Assembly (NCBI GenBank): GCA_005881055.1
Contig: VBHW01000130.1
Span: 1,933 to 8,750, forward strand
Direction of reading: 5' to 3'
Length of the DNA stretch: 6,818 nt
From: Chloroflexota bacterium
GTDB lineage: Bacteria > Chloroflexota > Limnocylindria > Limnocylindrales > CSP1-4
The notes under the pieces are model-generated. The model did no database searches. It was not told where the DNA came from and saw only the letters and a program-made list of their open reading frames with translations. A program made the translations under genes and the position numbers. This document shows positions 6,103 through 6,818 of the stretch, in pieces. Numbering within the stretch: the stretch's first letter is position 1; each line of letters begins with the position of its first letter.

Positions 6103-6131
6103 TTGACGCCGGACCGGGCGCGCCCGAGCAT
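6103..6131 (+). promoter_or_regulatory. Candidate promoter of the AI-2E family transporter gene
   Basis: TTGACG (6103-6108) is followed after 17 bp by GAGCAT (6126-6131), a poor -10 that keeps only the A at position 2 and T at position 6. The ATG at 6138 begins 7 nt past the -10, where transcription would be expected to start, so the mRNA would be leaderless. The identical -35, spacing and placement compared with the other two promoters argue for it; the weak -10 argues against. Confidence 0.45.
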
Positions 6132-6137
6132 GGCGCG

Positions 6138-6818
6138 ATGCGTCCGACCAGCGGCCCGGGCGAGGCGGCGACCACGAGCCGCGCCGACCGCCAGGCATTC
6201 GTCGCGCTCCTCATCGCCGCGCTCATCGTCCTGTGGCTCGCCCGGGCGGTCATCGGGCCGTTCATCGTCGCGGCGGTCCTCGCGTACGCGTTCAGCCCGC
6301 TCGTGTGGGCGGCCGAGCAGCGTACGAGGCTGCCGCGGGCCGTCGTCGTCGGCATCGGGTACGTCGTCGCGATCGCGCTCCTCAGCGCCGCCGTCTACCT
6401 CCTTGCGGGACGCGTGGCCAACGAGCTCCAGGAGCTCTTCGCGGCCGGGCCGGACGTCGTGGCCGGGACGCTCCGGAGGCTCGTCGGCACGGATACGATC
6501 ACGATCGCCAACCAGCACATCGACGTCGCCGCGCTTGCCCGCGAGCTCCAGTCCCGCGCCGCGGGCCTCCTCGCCGAGCCGGGCGAGGCGATCCACGTCG
6601 CCGCGACGCTCGGCGAGGTCGCGCTCCAGGCGCTCCTCGTGCTCATCGTCACGTTCTACCTCCTGATCGACGGCCACCGCTTCCGCGACTGGACCGTGTC
6701 GCTGCTGCCGGCGGGCGAGCAGCCGCGGACGGTCGCCATCATCGACCGGATCCACGACGTGCTCGGCAAGTGGCTGCGCGGCCAGATCTTCCTGGTCGCG
6801 CTCGTGGCGACCGTCGTC
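6138..6818 (+). CDS. AI-2E family transporter (PerM-like), N-terminal part (runs off right edge)
   Basis: An open plus-strand frame runs from ATG 6138 to the window edge (227 codons). Hydrophobic segments lie near residues 20-36, 38-56, 66-90 and 158-177, and a further one begins at about 216. The soluble stretch between segments 3 and 4 (about 92-155) and the motif 'VTFYLLIDGHRF' followed by 'LGKWLRGQIFLVALVA' are characteristic of the AI-2E transporter / PerM family (eight-helix inner-membrane proteins; members are linked to export of signalling molecules or to Na+/H+ antiport). About one third to one half of the usual protein is missing beyond the edge. There is no clear Shine-Dalgarno before the ATG, which fits the leaderless promoter arrangement. 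An out-of-frame ATG at 6130 does not open this protein. It is transcribed divergently from the VirB11-like gene. The substrate cannot be told from sequence. Confidence 0.9.
   Translation, partial: MRPTSGPGEAATTSRADRQAFVALLIAALIVLWLARAVIGPFIVAAVLAYAFSPLVWAAEQRTRLPRAVVVGIGYVVAIALLSAAVYLLAGRVANELQELFAAGPDVVAGTLRRLVGTDTITIANQHIDVAALARELQSRAAGLLAEPGEAIHVAATLGEVALQALLVLIVTFYLLIDGHRFRDWTVSLLPAGEQPRTVAIIDRIHDVLGKWLRGQIFLVALVATVV

Larger units (their letters stand above)
5796..6137. other. 342-bp divergent intergenic region
   Basis: This stretch separates the minus-strand VirB11-like gene from the plus-strand transporter gene. It holds a promoter facing left at 5805-5833, two 27-bp direct repeats at 5889-5915 and 5939-5965, an inverted copy of the repeat core at 6052-6065 and a candidate promoter facing right at 6103-6131. 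I see no protein-coding frame with a ribosome site, no tRNA-like fold and no T-tract terminator. Confidence 0.6.

Noticed and set aside
4943..6355. Minus-strand open frame of 470 codons across the VirB11-like gene and the intergenic region
   Set aside because: It is in the third frame relative to the P-loop and the N-terminal fragment, crosses the divergent promoter region and the start of the transporter gene, and reads as Arg/Pro/Ala-rich nonsense.
6063..6755. Minus-strand open frame of 230 codons antisense to the transporter gene
   Set aside because: Its highly charged Asp/Arg/Glu repeats are what the reverse complement of hydrophobic GC-rich codons gives; the plus-strand frame has clear family motifs.

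Overview
The window is very GC-rich (roughly 70 %) and gene-dense. Codon third positions are almost all G or C, so long spurious open frames run antisense to the real genes. The gene content (stand-alone AAA+/von Willebrand pair of the 'magnesium chelatase-like' type, a class II aldolase-like protein with a long N-terminal extension, a short VirB11/GspE-like ATPase, a DUF2269-like membrane protein) fits a high-GC Chloroflexota or Actinomycetota-like bacterium. The phylum is inference only; there is no rRNA or other marker gene here.

Layout. From right to left on the minus strand: a frameshifted VirB11/GspE/PilT-like ATPase gene (start at 5795, stop at 4879); then a promoter (4820-4848) and an AAA+ MoxR/ChlI-like ATPase (3341-4774), followed after 28 bp by a 741-residue protein with a C-terminal VWA domain (1087-3312), then after 115 bp a four-helix DUF2269-like membrane protein (420-971), then after 39 bp the N-terminal part of a class II aldolase-like enzyme that runs off the left edge (1-380). 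On the plus strand, divergent from the ATPase gene across a 342-bp intergenic region, is the first 227 codons of an AI-2E family (PerM-like) transporter that runs off the right edge (6138-6818).

How the genes may work together. The AAA+ and VWA proteins are very likely partners: such pairs act as ATP-driven chaperone/metal-insertion-like machines, and the close same-strand spacing supports co-expression. No chelatase large subunit (ChlH/CobN) is present in the window, so a true magnesium or cobalt chelatase role is not supported. The membrane protein and aldolase-like gene may be co-transcribed downstream but could have their own signals.

Regulation. Three of the starts carry the same promoter architecture: TTGACG, 17 bp, then a -10. 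Two (AAA+ gene and VirB11-like gene) have identical hexamers, TTGACG and TACGCT. In the VirB11-like and transporter genes the predicted transcript begins within a few bases of the ATG, suggesting leaderless mRNAs. The divergent intergenic region also carries two 27-bp direct repeats exactly 50 bp apart and a third, inverted copy of their core.

Main oddity. In the VirB11-like gene the promoter, ATG and first ~44 codons are in a different frame from the P-loop and the rest. The break is at about 5664 and coincides with a perfect 6-bp-stem hairpin, indicating either a real inactivating deletion or a sequencing/assembly error.
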